From Desertivibrio insolitus (lineage in GTDB: Bacteria > Actinomycetota > Actinomycetes > Actinomycetales > Microbacteriaceae), in NCBI RefSeq assembly GCF_017355965.1, contig NZ_JAFIQW010000001.1, forward strand, positions 434,001-498,000: DNA of 64,000 nucleotides, written 5' to 3'. The position numbers were made by a program, and so were the translations under genes. Positions 38,349-47,317 of the stretch are shown piece by piece. The notes below the pieces were generated by a model, which worked only from the letters and a program-made list of their open reading frames with translations, was not told the DNA's origin and made no database searches. The first letter of the stretch is position 1, and the number at the start of each line of letters is the position of its first letter.

Positions 38349-38457
38349 CGATTCGGGTCGCGCCTCACCGCCACGCGGCGGACACCTCCGATTCGGGTTC
38401 TGAGGTTTCCGCCCACACGCGAGGGGCGCATCCGATTCGGGTTCGGGTGCGCCCCTC
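38349..38457. repeat. three copies of CGATTCGGGT plus a hairpin
   Basis: CGATTCGGGT occurs at 38349-38358, 38389-38398 and 38433-38442, roughly 40 bases apart. The last copy sits in the loop of a second hairpin (GAGGGGCGCA at 38421-38430 with TGCGCCCCTC at 38448-38457). Function unknown. Confidence 0.8.
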
Positions 38458-38485
38458 GTCCCGTCCCCTCCCGCCCCTCCCCGCC

Positions 38486-38491
38486 TAGGCT
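38486..38491 (+). promoter_or_regulatory. predicted -10 element of the Nudix gene
   Basis: TAGGCT, 6 bases before the GTG at 38498. Confidence 0.55.
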
Positions 38492-38497
38492 CGGACC

Positions 38498-38932
38498 GTG
38501 CCCCTTCCCACCGACATCGCCGAGGACGCCGCGTACGTCGCGCGCGACGGCGACATCCGGGTGGCCGCGGCGATCGTCTCCGACGGCGCCGGGCGCACCC
38601 TCGTCGCCCGCTCCCGCGGCACGACGCCCTTCATGCAGCCCGGCGGCAAGCTCGACCCGGGCGAGACTCCGCGGCAGGCGATGGTGCGAGAACTCCGCGA
38701 GGAGATCGGCGTGGACGTCGACCCGGCGGATGCCACGTGGGTCGGCCGCTTCGAGGCGTCGGCCGCGAATCATCCGGGCCGCACGGTCGTCGGCGAGATC
38801 TTCCGGGTGACGGTCGATCCGGGCGCGGTCGGCGCCCGCGCGGAGGTCGAGGAGGTCGCCTGGATCGACCCGCAGGCGCCGACCGACCTCGAGCTCGCAC
38901 CGCTGACGGTGCTCCTCCTCCCCCACGCCTAG
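38498..38932 (+). CDS. Nudix hydrolase
   Basis: A 144-residue pyrophosphohydrolase. The Nudix box runs GGKLDPGETPRQAMVREL then REEIGV, with all consensus Gly, Glu and Arg positions kept. It probably cleaves oxidised nucleotides or another nucleoside-diphosphate derivative (MutT-like); specificity is not readable. GTG start, no ribosome-binding site, -10 element 6 bases upstream. The next gene (MFS) begins 40 bases later on the same strand with its own promoter-like hexamer. Confidence 0.9.
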   Translation: MPLPTDIAEDAAYVARDGDIRVAAAIVSDGAGRTLVARSRGTTPFMQPGGKLDPGETPRQAMVRELREEIGVDVDPADATWVGRFEASAANHPGRTVVGEIFRVTVDPGAVGARAEVEEVAWIDPQAPTDLELAPLTVLLLPHA

Positions 38933-38972
38933 CCCCTGTCCACGGGGCTCCCACAACTAGACTGGATGACTC

Positions 38973-40178
38973 GTGAGCAGCTACCTGGATCTTCTGAAGC
39001 GGCCCGGCGTCGCCCGGGTGATCGCGGCACAGCTCACCGCCCGGTTCCCCAACGGGATGCTCTCGCTGGCGTACCTGCTGCACATCGAACGCGTGCAGGA
39101 CTCCTACGGCGCCGCGGGCCTCGTGCTCGCCGCGACGAGCATCGGCCAAGCCGTCGCCGGCCCGCTGACGAGCCGCTGGATGGGCCGCTGGGGCATGCGC
39201 CCCGTGCTGATCCTGACCCTCGTCGTCGCCGCGCTTTCCATCTTCACCGTGGCGCTCGTGCCGATGCCGCTCTGGGGCTACATGCTCGTCGCCCTCGTCG
39301 GCGGCCTGTCGACCCCGCCGATCCAGCCGGCGGTGCGCACGATCTACCCGAAAATGGTGACGTCGAAGCAGCTGACCCCGCTGTTCTCCCTGGACGCCTC
39401 GGCGCAGGAGATCATCTGGGTCGCCGGGCCCGTCGTGATCACGTTCGTCGCCACGCAGATCTCGACGGTGTTCGGGCTCGTGCTCTGCGGCGTCATCCTG
39501 ATCCTCGGCGGCATCTGGTTCATCGCCTCGCCCGAGGTCGGCCGGGTGCGCATCCCCCGCTCGCGTCGCCGCCTCGGTGCCGTGCTGATCAAGCGCCCCG
39601 TGCTGCTCGCGACCCTCGTCGGCTTCCTGCTCATCGGCGCCTGCTCGGCCACGGAGGCCGCGGTCGTCGCCGCGTTCGACCACGGCGGCCCGGAGTCGGG
39701 CGCGATCCTCGCGATCTTCGCCCTCGGCTCGCTCGCCGGCGGCCTGGCGTTCGGACACATCCCGGTGGGCCCGTGGGCGCTCGCCCGGCGCATGCTCATC
39801 GTCACGATCGGCATGGGCCTCGCCGCCCTCGTGCTCGACTTCTGGTGGCTCGTCGGCGCCCTGCTCATCGCGGGTATCGGCATCGCCCCGGCCCTCGCGG
39901 TGATGTTCGCGATAACGTCGTCGAGCGTCCGCTTCAGCGAGACCGCCGAGGCGTATGGCTGGGTCGGCACCGGACAGCTGATCGGGGCGGCCATCGGCTC
40001 CGCGATCGCGGGCTTCCTCATCGACGCGAGCGGCGCGGCCGGCGGGTTCGTGACGGCGTTCGCGATCGCCGCGCTCGGCGTTCTCCTCGCGGTGGTCGCC
40101 AAGGCGTGGCATCCGGATCTGCGCGGCCGGGACGCGAGCCCGATCCCCGACACCGAACCGGTGCCCGTGCAGAGCTGA
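38973..40178 (+). CDS. MFS transporter
   Basis: A 401-residue major facilitator protein with twelve predicted transmembrane segments. N-terminal LTARFPNGMLSLAYLLHIER and the loop SRWMGRWGMRP correspond to the motif-A region. The C-terminal half contains a cluster of Gly-rich helices (GTGQLIGAAIGSAIAGFLID). Likely a drug or metabolite exporter; no substrate evidence. The GTG start at 38973 follows TAGACT (38958-38963) by 9 bases. Confidence 0.88.
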   Translation: MSSYLDLLKRPGVARVIAAQLTARFPNGMLSLAYLLHIERVQDSYGAAGLVLAATSIGQAVAGPLTSRWMGRWGMRPVLILTLVVAALSIFTVALVPMPLWGYMLVALVGGLSTPPIQPAVRTIYPKMVTSKQLTPLFSLDASAQEIIWVAGPVVITFVATQISTVFGLVLCGVILILGGIWFIASPEVGRVRIPRSRRRLGAVLIKRPVLLATLVGFLLIGACSATEAAVVAAFDHGGPESGAILAIFALGSLAGGLAFGHIPVGPWALARRMLIVTIGMGLAALVLDFWWLVGALLIAGIGIAPALAVMFAITSSSVRFSETAEAYGWVGTGQLIGAAIGSAIAGFLIDASGAAGGFVTAFAIAALGVLLAVVAKAWHPDLRGRDASPIPDTEPVPVQS

Positions 40179-40209
40179 GCGTCAGCCGAACGCCAATAGT
40201 GTGAGGGGC

Positions 40210-41031
40210 ATGACCAGCTCTCCCCTCCTCCCCCTCAACGACGGCCGCTCGATCCCGCAGCTCGGGCTCGGGGTCTACAAGGTGCCGGACGCGGATGCCG
40301 CTGAGCTCGTGCGTCTCGCCCTCGAGGCGGGCTACCGGCACGTCGACACCGCCACGCTGTACCACAACGAGCGCGGCGTGGGCGAGGGAGTGCGGGCCTC
40401 GGGACTTCCCCGCGAGGACGTCTTCGTCACCACGAAGGTGTGGAACGACGACCAGGGCTACGACGCGACGCTGCGCGCGTTCGACGAGAGCGCGAAGAAG
40501 CTCGACCTCGACTATGTCGACCTGTACCTCATCCACTGGCCCGTCCCGTCGAAGGACCGCTACGTCGACACGTGGAAGGCGCTCGAGCGCCTGCAGTCCG
40601 AGGGCCGGGTGCGGTCGATCGGCGTCTCGAACTTCAAGGAGCACCACCTCGAGCGCATCCTCGCGGAGGGCGAGGTCGTGCCGGCCGTGAACCAGGTCGA
40701 GCTGCACCCGTGGCTGCCGCAGCGCGCTGTGCGCGAGTTCGACGCGGCGCACGGCATCCTCACCGAGGCGTGGTCGCCGCTCGCGCGCGGGCGCGTGCTC
40801 GGCAACCCGACGCTCGACGCCCTCGCCGAGAAGCACGGCAAGACCCCGGCGCAGATCGTGCTGCGCTGGCACCTCGAGCTCGGCAACGTCGTGATCCCGA
40901 AGTCCGTGAAGCCGGAGCGCGTGCGGGAGAACTTCGACGTCTTCGACTTCGCGCTCGACACCGACGACCTCGCGGCGATCGCGCACCTCGAGAGCGGCGA
41001 GCGCACCGGCATGGACCCGGACGCGGGCTGA
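40210..41031 (+). CDS. aldo/keto reductase (2,5-diketo-D-gluconate reductase type)
   Basis: A 273-residue NADPH-dependent TIM-barrel reductase. Catalytic tetrad segments: HVDTATLYHNE (Asp, Tyr), VTTKVWNDD (Lys) and YLIHWPVPSKD (His). C-terminal VVIPKSVKPERVRENFDVFDF is the NADP phosphate-binding motif. ATG at 40210 follows both GAGGGG and a TAGTGT hexamer (40197-40202); a GTG at 40201 is the less likely start. Confidence 0.93.
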   Translation: MTSSPLLPLNDGRSIPQLGLGVYKVPDADAAELVRLALEAGYRHVDTATLYHNERGVGEGVRASGLPREDVFVTTKVWNDDQGYDATLRAFDESAKKLDLDYVDLYLIHWPVPSKDRYVDTWKALERLQSEGRVRSIGVSNFKEHHLERILAEGEVVPAVNQVELHPWLPQRAVREFDAAHGILTEAWSPLARGRVLGNPTLDALAEKHGKTPAQIVLRWHLELGNVVIPKSVKPERVRENFDVFDFALDTDDLAAIAHLESGERTGMDPDAG

Positions 41032-41253
41032 CGCTACCGGCGGCGCGTCGGGCACCATCAGCCGCGCTTGTCACGAGTAGCCGCGAACAGTCGCGGCTGG
41101 AAGTGACTTCCGCGGCTGGTCGTCGCCGGCGAGCGCGGCGTGGCCCGAATCAGCGCGGGTACCGGCCCACCGCGACGTGGCGCCCGGAGCAGCCCGGAGC
41201 CACGCGACCGCGGCGTGGCGTCCGGGTCGGCCCGGGCGCCACACCGCAGCGCG
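41032..41253. other. intergenic stretch with degenerate GC-rich repeats
   Basis: Between two convergent aldo/keto reductase genes. Related copies of ACCGCGGCGTGGCGTCCGG occur near 41169 and 41209, with a third poorer copy near 41133. No gene or clean terminator is seen. Confidence 0.4.
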
Positions 41254-42240
41254 CTACCAGCGCGGGTGGATGGCCGCGCGGAAGTAGCGGTCGTAGATCT
41301 CGGTGACGCGCTGCGTGAACTCGGGGCCGAGCTCCGGGGCATCCGCCGCCTGCGCGTTCGCGCGCGCCTGCTCGATCGAGCGCGCGCCGGGGATGACGGT
41401 CGTCACGCCGTCGAGCTGCACGAGCCACGCGAGCGCCGCCTGCGCCGGCTCGAGACCGTGCTCGCGGGCGAGGGCGCTGAACTCCTGCGCTGCCTTGACG
41501 CCGTCGGCGTAGTCGACGCCCGAGAACGTCTCGCCGACGTCGAACGCCGCGCCCTGGCGGTTGTAGTTGCGGTGGTCGTTCTCGGGGAACGTCGTCGACT
41601 CGTCGTAGCGGCCGGAGAGGAGCCCGGATGCCAGGGGCACGCGCGCGATGATGCCGACGCCGCCCTCGATGGCGGAGGGCAGCACGGCGTCGAGCGGCTT
41701 GAGCCGGAACGCGTTGAGGATGATCTGGATGCTCGCCACGTGCGGGCGGGCGATCGCGGCGAGCGCCTCGTCGGTGGTCTCGACGCTGATGCCGTATGCC
41801 TTGATCGCGCCCTCCTCGACGAGGGTGTCGAGCGCGTCGAACACGCGGTCGTCGGAGTACACCGGCGTCGGCGGGGTGTGCAGCTGCACGAGGTCGAGAG
41901 TCTCGGTGCGCAGGTTGCGGCGCGACCGGTCTGTCCAGGCGCGGAAGTTCACGAGCGTGTAGAGCGCCGGGTCGAGCTCGACGCGGCGGCCCATCTTGGT
42001 CGCGACGGTCACCTGCGCGTCGGGGTGGGCGGCGAGGTACTCGCCGATGATCGACTCGCTGCGGCCGTCGCCGTAGACGTCGGCGGTGTCGAAGAACGTG
42101 ACGCCCGCGTCGACGGCGGCGTCGAGCACGGCCATGGCGTCCTCGGTGGAGACGTCGCCCCAGTCGGCGCCGAGTTGCCAGGTGCCGAGGCCGATGGGAG
42201 AGGCGGTCAGATCGGTGCGGGGAAAGCGACGCGGCTGCAT
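41254..42240 (-). CDS. aldo/keto reductase (YajO/Tas-like)
   Basis: A 328-residue oxidoreductase of the AKR superfamily, different from its neighbour. The catalytic Asp-Tyr pair is in FFDTADVYGDGRSE, the Lys in VATKMGR and the His in LVQLHTPPTPVY. C-terminal VIPGARSIEQARANAQA binds NADP phosphate. Physiological substrate unknown. TACGCT ends 6 bases before the ATG, so the message is probably leaderless. The 40210-41031 and 41254-42240 genes face each other, so they are not one operon. Confidence 0.92.
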   Translation of the reverse strand: MQPRRFPRTDLTASPIGLGTWQLGADWGDVSTEDAMAVLDAAVDAGVTFFDTADVYGDGRSESIIGEYLAAHPDAQVTVATKMGRRVELDPALYTLVNFRAWTDRSRRNLRTETLDLVQLHTPPTPVYSDDRVFDALDTLVEEGAIKAYGISVETTDEALAAIARPHVASIQIILNAFRLKPLDAVLPSAIEGGVGIIARVPLASGLLSGRYDESTTFPENDHRNYNRQGAAFDVGETFSGVDYADGVKAAQEFSALAREHGLEPAQAALAWLVQLDGVTTVIPGARSIEQARANAQAADAPELGPEFTQRVTEIYDRYFRAAIHPRW

Positions 42241-42246
42241 CCCCTC

Positions 42247-42252
42247 AGCGTA
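42247..42252 (-). promoter_or_regulatory. predicted -10 element of the YajO-like reductase
   Basis: TACGCT, 6 bases before the ATG at 42240. Confidence 0.55.
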
Positions 42253-42285
42253 CCGATCCGAGGTGGGCGGCCCGCGCGAGCGGGC

Positions 42286-42831
42286 TCAGCCCGCGATCCG
42301 CCGCACCAGGCGGAGGAACCCGAACGCGATCGCGCCGACGAGCGCGCCCGTCGCGTTCGAGAGCAGGTCGCGCGGGTCGGAGACCCGTTCCGGCTGAAAC
42401 AGCTGGAGGCTCTCGATCGTCACAGTGAAGCCGAGCGCCCAGACGAAGCCGGTGATCGCGCCGCTGCCGAAGATGACGCCGAATGCGGCGGCCGCCGGCA
42501 GGAACATGACGACGTTGGCGATGAACTCGCGGCTGTCCCACTCCCAGTCGAGTCCGCGCCACGCCTCGGGGTTGAGGATCCCCTCGGGGACGCCCTCGTA
42601 GGTGACCGTGTTCCACGGCACGGGCCCCAGCGTGATGAACGTGACGACGCCGAGGTAGATCACGGCGAGCAGGGCGTGCAGCACGTGCCGGCCGCGGTTC
42701 GGCGACGGGGCGGGGCGCTTCGCCGGCCTGCGCGGCTGCTCGCCGAACGGCGAGGTGCGCGAGCGCGGGGCGGTGCGGAGATCGGCCGCGCGGTAGGTGG
42801 AGCGCGACGGACGGTTGTCGGTGCGAGTCAT
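42286..42831 (-). CDS. VanZ-like family membrane protein
   Basis: A 181-residue protein with a basic, disordered N-terminal 50 residues followed by four predicted membrane helices in the VanZ-like arrangement (FIANVVMFLPAAAAFGVIFG, then ESLQLFQPERVSDPRDLLSNATGALVGA, where the Glu-Leu-x-Gln and Asp-Leu-x-x-Asn motifs are conserved). VanZ gives low-level teicoplanin resistance in enterococci; most homologues have no proven role. GGAGGGAGAG precedes the ATG. Confidence 0.88.
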   Translation of the reverse strand: MTRTDNRPSRSTYRAADLRTAPRSRTSPFGEQPRRPAKRPAPSPNRGRHVLHALLAVIYLGVVTFITLGPVPWNTVTYEGVPEGILNPEAWRGLDWEWDSREFIANVVMFLPAAAAFGVIFGSGAITGFVWALGFTVTIESLQLFQPERVSDPRDLLSNATGALVGAIAFGFLRLVRRIAG

Positions 42832-43072
42832 CCGGCTCTCCCTCCTTCGTGCCGCTCGACGGTCGCCTGCCCGGATGTCCGGAGCCTCGAAAATAGCAAG
42901 GAAACCCCGGTATCCCAGGGTCTTCGGTCACAGGGCCCCGCGAGTCCTGCATTCTCGGAGGTTCTCCTCAACGCCCGCCGGGTAGGGCTGGGCATTGTCT
43001 GAAGACGGACTGACGGGGCGCAGGGCGCGAGTAATTTCGAGAGGAAGTCGATCCGCAAGGAGGGATTTCCGG

Positions 43073-44182
43073 ATGCACCACATCGATGTTCCGACCACGG
43101 AGGATCTCAACGCTCTGATGGATGAGCGAGGGCCCGATCGGGTCACGATCTACCTCCATACGAGCCCGCTGCCGTCCGACGCCACGCAGTGTCGGCGCGA
43201 CCTGAAGAACCGGGCGAAGGACGTCGAACACCGCCTCACCTCACCGCACTCGAAGGTGATCGTCGACAAGCTGCTGGGGCTCGTCGATGACGAGGAGTTC
43301 TGGCGCGAGCAGTGCCACTCGCTCGCGATCTTCGCCAGCGAGACCACGCTGCGCACGTTCCGCCTGCCGGCCCCGGTGCCGGAGCGCGTGACGGTCTCGG
43401 ACCGTTTCGAGGTCGGCGCGCTGTGCACGGCCTCGACGTTCCCGCGCAGCGCGTTCGTGCTCGCCGTCTCGGAGTCGAAGTCCCGGCTCGTCGAGGTGTC
43501 GTCCAACGGCAGCGGCCGCACGCTCGACATCGCGGGCCTGCCCGTCGATCCGATCGTGATGCAGCGCAACGACTCCGACGACCGCGCCCCGATGCCCCGG
43601 CCGCAGGGCTCCAGCGGCGAGCGCGTCGAGATCCAGAAGTACCTGCGACTCGCGCAGGAGGCGATCATCCCGACGATCAGGCACAGCGGCCAGCCGCTGA
43701 TCCTCGCGACGTCGAAGCAGCTCGCGCACCAGTACGAGGCGATCAACACCTACGAGCGGCTCGTCCCGCAGATCATCGAGGGCAACTTCGACGTGGCGAG
43801 CGACGCCGACCTCGCCGCGAAGGCGGAGCCGATCCTCGACGAGCTCGCCCGCGAGACGATCGACAAGTGGCGCGAGGAGTACGACCTGCGCGAGAGCCAG
43901 GGCCGCGGCGCACTCGACGTCACCGACATCGCCAGGGCCTCGATCATGGGCGCCGTCGAGTCGCTCATGATCGACATGTCGGCGAACGTGCGCGGCACCC
44001 TCAACGAGGACGACGCGACGGTGCACCTGTCGGAGGGCGAGCAGGACGGCGACTACAGCCTCCTCGACGAGCTCGCCGCCCGCGTGCTGCGGGGCGGCGG
44101 CAAGGTGATCCCCGTGCAGGGCGACGGCCTCGTGCCGCGCGGGTCGCAGGCCGCGGCGATCCTCCGCTACGGCCTGACCTGA
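43073..44182 (+). CDS. bacterial archaeo-eukaryotic release factor-like protein (baeRF family)
   Basis: A 369-residue protein similar to the baeRF group (family 11 type by overall look), predicted from comparative genomics to act on ribosomes or stalled peptidyl-tRNA. Seen: N-terminal VTIYLHTSPLPSDATQCRRD, LAIFASETTLRTFRLP, the central VLAVSESKSRLVEVS domain start, and a C-terminal AAILRYGLT ending usual for this group. No GGQ-type loop is obvious, so peptidyl hydrolysis is not assured. GGAGGG precedes the ATG by 8 bases. Followed by a strong terminator. Confidence 0.75.
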   Translation: MHHIDVPTTEDLNALMDERGPDRVTIYLHTSPLPSDATQCRRDLKNRAKDVEHRLTSPHSKVIVDKLLGLVDDEEFWREQCHSLAIFASETTLRTFRLPAPVPERVTVSDRFEVGALCTASTFPRSAFVLAVSESKSRLVEVSSNGSGRTLDIAGLPVDPIVMQRNDSDDRAPMPRPQGSSGERVEIQKYLRLAQEAIIPTIRHSGQPLILATSKQLAHQYEAINTYERLVPQIIEGNFDVASDADLAAKAEPILDELARETIDKWREEYDLRESQGRGALDVTDIARASIMGAVESLMIDMSANVRGTLNEDDATVHLSEGEQDGDYSLLDELAARVLRGGGKVIPVQGDGLVPRGSQAAAILRYGLT

Positions 44183-44205
44183 TCGGCGGGCCGTTTGACG
44201 GCCGG

Positions 44206-44249
44206 AACGACGGATGCCCCGGGGCTCGCGCCTCGGGGCATCCGTCGTT
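44206..44249. terminator. strong bidirectional terminator
   Basis: A 16-bp stem AACGACGGATGCCCCG / CGGGGCATCCGTCGTT with a 12-base loop that can extend by three pairs, followed by TTCT. It ends the baeRF gene and also the convergent small gene at 44266-44532. Confidence 0.9.
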
Positions 44250-44265
44250 TCTGGCGGAGCGGGTG

Positions 44266-44532
44266 CTACTCGCCCTCGCCCGAGTCGAAGCCCGTGGCGA
44301 AGGTGCCGAACCAGTCGCGGATGTGCCCGGTGAGGTCGAACGAGCCGTCGGACTCGGCCTTCAGCAGCGCGTCGCGGCCCTCGGGGTTGTTGACGAGCAG
44401 CCACTCGAGTGCGGCCTCCTTGAGCTCGGCGACGGCCTGCTCCTGGGACTCGTCGCCCATCTCGTCGTAGATGGCCTCCGCGTTGGCGTCGAGGGCTTCG
44501 TCGATGGTGTCGAGCAGATCGGTGTCGTCCAT
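44266..44532 (-). CDS. small acidic protein, unknown function
   Basis: An 88-residue, strongly acidic, mostly helical protein (DDTDLLDTIDEALDANAEAI, EEALEWLLVNNP-like middle, DLTGHIRDWFGTFATGFDSG end). No membrane segment, no cysteine, no recognised domain. AGGGACGGC before the ATG gives a plausible ribosome site. Codon use matches neighbours. It lies 52 bases downstream of the methyltransferase gene on the same strand and could share its transcript. Confidence 0.7.
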   Translation of the reverse strand: MDDTDLLDTIDEALDANAEAIYDEMGDESQEQAVAELKEAALEWLLVNNPEGRDALLKAESDGSFDLTGHIRDWFGTFATGFDSGEGE

Positions 44533-44584
44533 GCCGTCCCTGTTCCCCTCGCGCGGCGCTCGGAAACGTGGTCGCGACGTGGAT

Positions 44585-46120
44585 CTAGTCGTGCCGCAGG
44601 AACCCGTCGACGACGAGCTGCCGCACGACGGGCACGAGCTGTGCCGTGAGCGCCGCCTCGTCGACGCCGAGCAGCTGCGCGAGCGCGGCGACGATCGCGC
44701 CGACGGAGAGTTCGCCGTCGCTCGCGCCGACGAGCGCCGCCGTCGCGGTGTCGACGGGAACGCTGCGGCCGAAACCGGAGCCCTGGCGCAGCGTGATCAC
44801 GGCGGGGTCCGGCTGGCCGGGCCAGTACGAGCGCTCCTCGGTGACATCCGGAGCGACGGTGAGCACGGATGCCAGCAGCGCGGCGTCGTCGCGTCCGCCC
44901 TGCCAGTCGTGGGCCGCGAGCGCGGCGTCCACGGCGGTGCCGAGCCCCGCCGCGTTCTCGCCGATCGCCCCGGGCAGCCGCTCGAACCTCCGGAGCGGCG
45001 CGGTGCCCTCGGCGGGCGCGCGCAGCGTCAGGTAGCCGAAGCCGACCGCGGAGACACCGCGCGCGGCGAAGTCGTCGAGCCACGCCGCGTAGAGCCGCTC
45101 GAACTCCGGCGTCCCCGGCCGGGTTCCGCCGTCGCGGATCCACGTCTCCGCGTAGCCGGCGGCGTCGGAGCCGTCGCGCTCGATGACCCAGGCGTCGAGC
45201 CCGGCGCCGTCGATCCAGCGCTCGACGCGGGAGAGACCGTCGCCGTCGGCGCGGTACTCCCAGTTGCCGAGCAGTTGCGCGATGCCGCCCGGGGTGAGGT
45301 GCTCGGCCGCGCCGCGCACGACGGCCTCGACGAGGGCGTCGCCGACCATGCCGCCGTCGCGGTACTCGTAGGCGGGCACGCCCTCCGTCCGCGGCGTGAT
45401 GACGAACGGCGGGTTCGAGACGATGTGGTCGAACCGCTCGCCTGCTACGGGCTCGAACAGGCTGCCGTGGCGGAACTCGATGTTCGTGACGCCGTTCAGC
45501 GCGGCGTTCAGCCTGGCGAGCTGCAGCGCGCGCTCGGAGATGTCGGTGGCGACCACCCGCTCGGCGTGCCGGGCGACGTGCAGGGCCTGCACGCCGCTGC
45601 CGGTGCCGAGGTCGAGCGCGCTTCCGACGTCGCGCTGCACGAGCAGACCGCTCAGCGTCGTCGAGGCTCCCCCGATGCCGAGCACGTGGTGCTCGGGCAG
45701 CGCGCCGCCGGTCGCGAGCTCGCCGAGGTCTGAGGCGATGATCCAGCTGCCCACGCCGCGGGCGTCGACGAAGCTGTACGGCCGCACGTCGAGCAGCGGC
45801 CGCACGAGCTCGCCGGCTGCCTCGACGAGGCCGAGCCGCACCGCGCCGTCGACCCCGAGGGCGGGCAGCGCTTCGGCGAGACGGTCGGCCGGCACGGGGA
45901 GCCCGAGCACGAGGAGCGCGCCGAGCGTCGCGACGGGGTCGCGGTCGCGACGGGAGGCGAGAGCTCGCTCGGCGGGCAGCCGCTGACCGCGGAACAGGGC
46001 GGCGGCGGCATCCGGCCCCCACACGTCCGTGAGGCGGTCGACGGTGAAGCGCGCGGCCGCGAGGTCGTCGCGGAGCCGCGCGACGAGGTCGGCGTCGGGG
46101 GCGGGAGGGAGTGCAGCCAT
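44585..46120 (-). CDS. class I SAM-dependent methyltransferase, release-factor/RNA type, with DUF7059-like N-domain
   Basis: A 511-residue protein in three parts: a helical N-terminal domain (about 1-150), a Rossmann methyltransferase (about 150-330) and a C-terminal region of unknown fold. SAM motif is ALDLGTGSGVQALHVARHA; the catalytic NPPF motif is in HIVSNPPFVIT, typical of enzymes methylating amide nitrogen of Gln or exocyclic N of bases (PrmC, RlmG, RsmC relatives). Found commonly in Actinobacteria; target unproven. TAGGCT with 7 bases before the ATG serves as -10 element and overlaps the upstream gene's stop codon. Confidence 0.85.
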   Translation of the reverse strand: MAALPPAPDADLVARLRDDLAAARFTVDRLTDVWGPDAAAALFRGQRLPAERALASRRDRDPVATLGALLVLGLPVPADRLAEALPALGVDGAVRLGLVEAAGELVRPLLDVRPYSFVDARGVGSWIIASDLGELATGGALPEHHVLGIGGASTTLSGLLVQRDVGSALDLGTGSGVQALHVARHAERVVATDISERALQLARLNAALNGVTNIEFRHGSLFEPVAGERFDHIVSNPPFVITPRTEGVPAYEYRDGGMVGDALVEAVVRGAAEHLTPGGIAQLLGNWEYRADGDGLSRVERWIDGAGLDAWVIERDGSDAAGYAETWIRDGGTRPGTPEFERLYAAWLDDFAARGVSAVGFGYLTLRAPAEGTAPLRRFERLPGAIGENAAGLGTAVDAALAAHDWQGGRDDAALLASVLTVAPDVTEERSYWPGQPDPAVITLRQGSGFGRSVPVDTATAALVGASDGELSVGAIVAALAQLLGVDEAALTAQLVPVVRQLVVDGFLRHD

Positions 46121-46127
46121 CCGCAGC

Positions 46128-46133
46128 AGCCTA
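46128..46133 (-). promoter_or_regulatory. predicted -10 element overlapping the FUSC gene stop codon
   Basis: TAGGCT: its first three bases are the TAG stop of the FUSC-family gene; 7 bases separate it from the methyltransferase ATG. Confidence 0.5.
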
Positions 46134-47207
46134 GGAGCCCGCGGCGCGGCGGCGCCCGGGCAGCGCGAACAGCGCCGCGACGAGCAGCGCGAGCAGGCAG
46201 CCGAGCACGGTCTCGACGGCGCGGTCGCGGGCGAGCGCGAGCGGGTCGCTGTCGGTGGCGAGCTCGATCATGACGAGCGCGAGCGGGGTGATGAAGACCA
46301 GCGCGAGGCCGTAGTTGCGCAGCACGAGCAGCTCGGCGGTCACCTGGAGCGCGACGACGAGGAGGATCGCGACGAGTCCGGTCGGATGCAGCAGGAGCAG
46401 CGGCAGCGCGAGCGCGACGCCCACGAGGGTGCCGACGACGCGGTGGCTCGCGCGCAGCACCGCGTGGGAGAGGTCGGCGGCGACGAGCGGCACGACGGCG
46501 CTCAGCATCGCCCAGTACGGGTGGCCGATGCCGACGGCGGTCGCGAGGGCGCCGGCGAGGAACGCGGCGACCCCGAAGCGCACCGCCCGCACGACGAGTG
46601 CGCGGTCGCGCAGTGCCGCGCGGAGGGAGGCGCGCTCCCCCGGGGTGCGCTCGAGCAACCGACGGGGCCGCCCGGCGACGAGGGCACCGCCGACGCCGAC
46701 GAGCACCGAGAAGACGGCCGAGGCGGTCGCGACGACGAACGCGGTCGGCACGGAGTCCGGCGTGGCCGGCGCGGACGCCACGGCGCCGAACGCGAAGACG
46801 AGGAACATCGGCCCGGGCGGCGCCCAGCGCCCGACATCCGACGCGACGCTCATGAGCACGGCCCAGACCGCGCCGAGGGTGACAACGAGCCACGCCCGCT
46901 CGGGCACGAGGGCGACGAGCACCCCGAGCAGCACGGAGGCGACGAGGAGGGCGCCGACCGTGAGCTGCATCCGGAGGCGTGGCACGTAGGACGCGTTGCG
47001 CCCGTATAACGACGTGAAGGCGCCGAAGGAGGCGTACAGCGACCACTCCAGCCGGCCGATCGCCAGCAGCACGAGCAGCGGCACGAGCACCGAGATGCCG
47101 GCGCGGATCGCCACGCGGTGCGCCCCGGCGTGCGGTCCGAGTACGACGAGGCCGCGCAGCCAGTCGCCAGAACCCGCCTGGTCCCGTCCCGCGTGCCCGC
47201 TCGTCAT
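46131..47207 (-). CDS. FUSC family membrane protein
   Basis: A 358-residue protein with about ten hydrophobic segments in two sets, of the FUSC/aromatic-acid-exporter type (LEWSLYASFGAFTSLYGRN, HPYWAMLSAVVPLVAADLSHAVLRASHRVVGTLVG). The RxxxGTxxG-like signature HRVVGTLVG is present. Related proteins export aromatic acids or fusaric acid; no substrate is indicated here. Located upstream of the methyltransferase gene on the same strand, with TAGACT about 36 bases before its start. Confidence 0.87.
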   Translation of the reverse strand: MTSGHAGRDQAGSGDWLRGLVVLGPHAGAHRVAIRAGISVLVPLLVLLAIGRLEWSLYASFGAFTSLYGRNASYVPRLRMQLTVGALLVASVLLGVLVALVPERAWLVVTLGAVWAVLMSVASDVGRWAPPGPMFLVFAFGAVASAPATPDSVPTAFVVATASAVFSVLVGVGGALVAGRPRRLLERTPGERASLRAALRDRALVVRAVRFGVAAFLAGALATAVGIGHPYWAMLSAVVPLVAADLSHAVLRASHRVVGTLVGVALALPLLLLHPTGLVAILLVVALQVTAELLVLRNYGLALVFITPLALVMIELATDSDPLALARDRAVETVLGCLLALLVAALFALPGRRRAAGS

Positions 47208-47298
47208 CCGCCCGTTCGGCCCTTGCCTGGGGGCCGCACCGAGTCTACCGAGCGGCCGCTGCGCACCCGGGCGCGCACGAGCGCCTCCGCGAGGGTGC

Positions 47299-47304
47299 TA
47301 AAGT
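47299..47304 (+). promoter_or_regulatory. predicted -10 element of the tRNA-Ala gene
   Basis: TAAAGT, 13 bases before the mature 5' end of the tRNA. Confidence 0.55.
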
Positions 47305-47317
47305 AGTCGGGCAGTCA

